Assembly: GCA_000320545.1 (NCBI GenBank)
Contig: ADNK01000163.1
Span: forward strand, 1-37,623
DNA from: Bigelowiella natans CCMP2755
Lineage: Eukaryota; Cercozoa; Chlorarachniophyceae
Length of the DNA stretch: 37,623 nucleotides
Direction of reading: 5' to 3'
Position 1 is the first letter of the stretch. Each line of letters starts with the position of its first letter. The notes beneath the pieces were generated by a model. The model did not search any database, was not told where the DNA came from, and saw only the letters and a list, made by a program, of their open reading frames with translations. Made by a program: the position numbers and the translations under genes. Positions 36,401-37,623 of the stretch are shown here, piece after piece.

Positions 36401-36468
36401 AGCGCAACAAGCGTATCTTGAGCTTTTTCTTCCATTGTAGGCACTCATGAAAGCTATGGGCAACAACG
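29930..36468 (+). CDS. BTAF1: Mot1/BTAF1, TBP-removing SNF2 factor, HEAT-repeat N-terminal part (3' partial)
   Basis: Mot1/BTAF1 strips TATA-binding protein from DNA. Exons: 29930-29996 (ATG), 30056-30126, 30242-30314, 30383-30506, 30609-30645, probably 30794-30829, 31313-31527, 31784-31831, 32062-32226, 32339-32379, 32640-32728, 32848-32974, 33134-33161, 33307-33394, 33678-33783, 34006-34262, 35569-35730, 36152-36220, 36441-36468. Diagnostic blocks: SRLERLLKLLEG, YLKSANWDTRVAAG (human YLRSANWDTRIAAG), FELEAFDI, DMIHPNWEFSQGAG (human DLFNPSWEVRHGAG), LLGLLTLDKFADH, EIVVAPVRETAAQALG (human EVVAPVRETCAQTLG), GFLGIKYLLAVR, and SMLPRLYPFVTHTMESVAL (human VLVPRVWPFLHHTISSVRR). Phases agree at nearly all listed joins; 31527/31784 and 32728/32848 do not give the expected residues. 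Exons between 34.3 and 35.5 kb and after 36.5 kb are unclear. The helicase motifs expected in the second half of the protein are absent from the window. Confidence 0.92.
31697..31770. repeat. Poly-C, poly-T and (CT)n tract
   Basis: Homopolymers followed by about 38 bp of CT, ending 13 bp before a Mot1 3' splice site, so it may act as its polypyrimidine tract. Confidence 0.9.
32439..32481. repeat. (GGA)n repeat
   Basis: About 13 GGA units in a Mot1 intron. Confidence 0.9.
33418..33443. repeat. (GT)n microsatellite
   Basis: Short GT array in the Mot1 intron after exon 33307-33394. Confidence 0.85.
35100..35450. other. Low-quality sequence patch after a poly-C run
   Basis: A run of more than 20 C is followed by about 330 bp in which almost every base sits in a run of two or more (ggggcagggcttttttt, ccccccgaaggggccc). 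This is typical of Sanger base-calling past a homopolymer. Reading frames here should not be trusted. Confidence 0.65.
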
Positions 36469-36905
36469 GTAAATAACTAACTGAAAATGGTGATGATGTT
36501 GCTTTTGCTGCTATTACCGCTCCTGGGGTTATACACCTCCCCCCCCCCCCCCCCCCTTTCGGTATCAGTGTTCCAGTTGATAGCATTTATTCCTCTTTTG
36601 TGCAAATATATGCTGTATGCTATCCGCTGGTTAGTGGACCGCTTCTGTTCTTCCCTCACATCTCTTCCTGCTGCTATCTTCTCCATCCAAGCTGGCGGCG
36701 GCGCTACAAACGTTATCAGTAAGTTATTATTGCGGTTGGGAGCGTATGAAAATCACACAATAGTCATCATGATTATGATTATAATGATGATGCATGAGCT
36801 ACTACGCTTTGTTAAGTGTTGCACAGCTCGCAAGTGTCAGCGCCGTTACGATGTGGAAATCAGCGGCATTATTCACCTATTAGAGATTCGTAGTATATGT
36901 GTGAC

Positions 36906-36907
<2 letters not shown>

Positions 36908-36951
<44 letters not shown>

Positions 36952-37145
36952 CCCCCCCCCCCCCCTTTTTGGAAAAAAAAATGAAATTTATTAACTTCGT
37001 GGGGTTACCCTCAAAACCCCCCCCCCCCTCACCCCTGAAAAAGCCCTTGCACATTAAGGGGTTGCAAAAGGGGGAAATCCCCTCCTTCCCTTCGGGGGTT
37101 AAAAAAGGGAAATTGACCCCCTCCTTTTGTCCAAACCCCCTTTTC
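36908..37145. other. (CT)n plus poly-C followed by low-quality sequence
   Basis: (CT)n at 36910-36948 runs into a C run to about 36965. Then come about 180 bp of stretched homopolymers (aaaagggggaaatcccc, cccttcgggggtt). This looks like a read tail, not genuine sequence. Confidence 0.65.
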
Positions 37146-37214
37146 ATGCTATGTTGTGCTGTGCTGTGTGCATGTATTGCTACTTTCTGAGGACTGGGCG
37201 AGTTTCAATGCGTG

Positions 37215-37217
<3 letters not shown>

Positions 37218-37250
<33 letters not shown>
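37218..37250. repeat. (GT)n microsatellite
   Basis: GT array between the low-quality patch and the uL3-like fragment. Confidence 0.85.
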
Positions 37251-37251
<1 letters not shown>

Positions 37252-37424
37252 TGTTTGAATGATCTTCCGTGTTTGTTCTCATCGCTGCTGCGTGGCTGTT
37301 TCCACCTCCCCCTCCACCACCATACAACAACCTTCCTTCTCCCACATCTTGCCATGGTGACACATTCTATATTTCATCGACCGTCCCTTATAAAAACGTA
37401 AAGGAGCTGCAGAAATCACAGTAA

Positions 37425-37623
37425 AACCCTGCTCTAAGTGTGACTAAGAGCCCTGATCCCCCGGCCCTCGCTTCATGCCCCATCGTCTGAAGATACCGGA
37501 AGGAGGAGGGGGGGGAGGGGACCTGAAACATCAACAAGTCTCCAACTGCAAAGAGCTCCTCCCTTTCAGCTGCTGACCAGGGGTAAATTCAGATACATCT
37601 GCAATCTTGAATTCCTTGAGATG
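37425..37623 (-). pseudogene. Ribosomal protein uL3 (bacterial/organelle type) fragment, frame-broken
   Basis: Read on the minus strand from the window end, the first frame gives HLKEFKIADVSEFTPGQQL, close to the bacterial uL3 block EFRVGEGEEFTVGQSI. The next frame gives EELFAVGDL (uL3 has ELF then D), a third gives VDVSG (uL3 VDVTG), and the first frame returns with RRWGMKRGP then G-S-stop-S-H, where uL3 has KRW, RGPMTHGS and SH. The spacing from the first block to RW equals that of E. coli uL3 with no net gap, so small compensating frame shifts broke the reading frame. A stop codon falls inside the conserved GS-SH motif. It could be a pseudogene, or a real organellar uL3 gene spoiled by sequencing errors at a contig end. 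Confidence 0.6.

Noticed and set aside
1-37623. CRISPR array, transposon ends or viral genes
   Set aside because: Repeats are simple tandem arrays without spacers; no transposase, integrase, reverse transcriptase or terminal inverted repeats were seen.

Overview
This is nuclear DNA of a unicellular eukaryote. Every gene I could recognise is broken by short GT-AG introns, mostly about 50 to 250 bp, and there are no operons or ribosome binding sites. Introns are packed with microsatellites ((GT)n, (CT)n, (TA)n, long G or C runs). I cannot name the species; a protist or alga with a moderately GC-balanced genome fits. The sequence has Sanger-style low-quality stretches near its right end, and the odd length suggests a whole draft contig.

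Layout, left to right. About 58-3478 (+): C-terminal part of a beta-galactosidase-like protein with jelly-roll domains. 4664-5870 (-): small EF-hand protein. 7271-12196 (-): PARN, the poly(A)-specific ribonuclease, with all DEDD catalytic residues visible. 12423-13773 (+): a complete nine-exon C9orf78/Tls1-family splicing-associated protein. 14600-18355 (-): histidine phosphatase of the phosphoglycerate mutase family. 18662-19688 (+): complete four-exon CENP-S/MHF1 histone-fold protein. 20300-29540 (-): long coiled-coil protein with an RS-rich tail, not identified. 29930 to about 36.5 kb (+): the HEAT-repeat N-terminal half of Mot1/BTAF1; its SNF2 ATPase half is not in the window. 37425-37623 (-): a frameshifted organelle/bacterial-type ribosomal protein uL3 fragment at the very end.

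Genes mostly alternate in strand. Three divergent pairs (PARN/C9orf78, phosphatase/CENP-S, coiled-coil/Mot1) share 226, 306 and 389 bp between start codons. The 3' flanks lack microsatellites and instead carry many GCATG/CATGC and CTAG words with short perfect palindromes. Several genes act on nucleic acids (mRNA deadenylation, splicing, centromere/Fanconi DNA repair, TBP recycling), but I see no sign that they form one system. No CRISPR array, tRNA, rRNA, transposon or virus was found.
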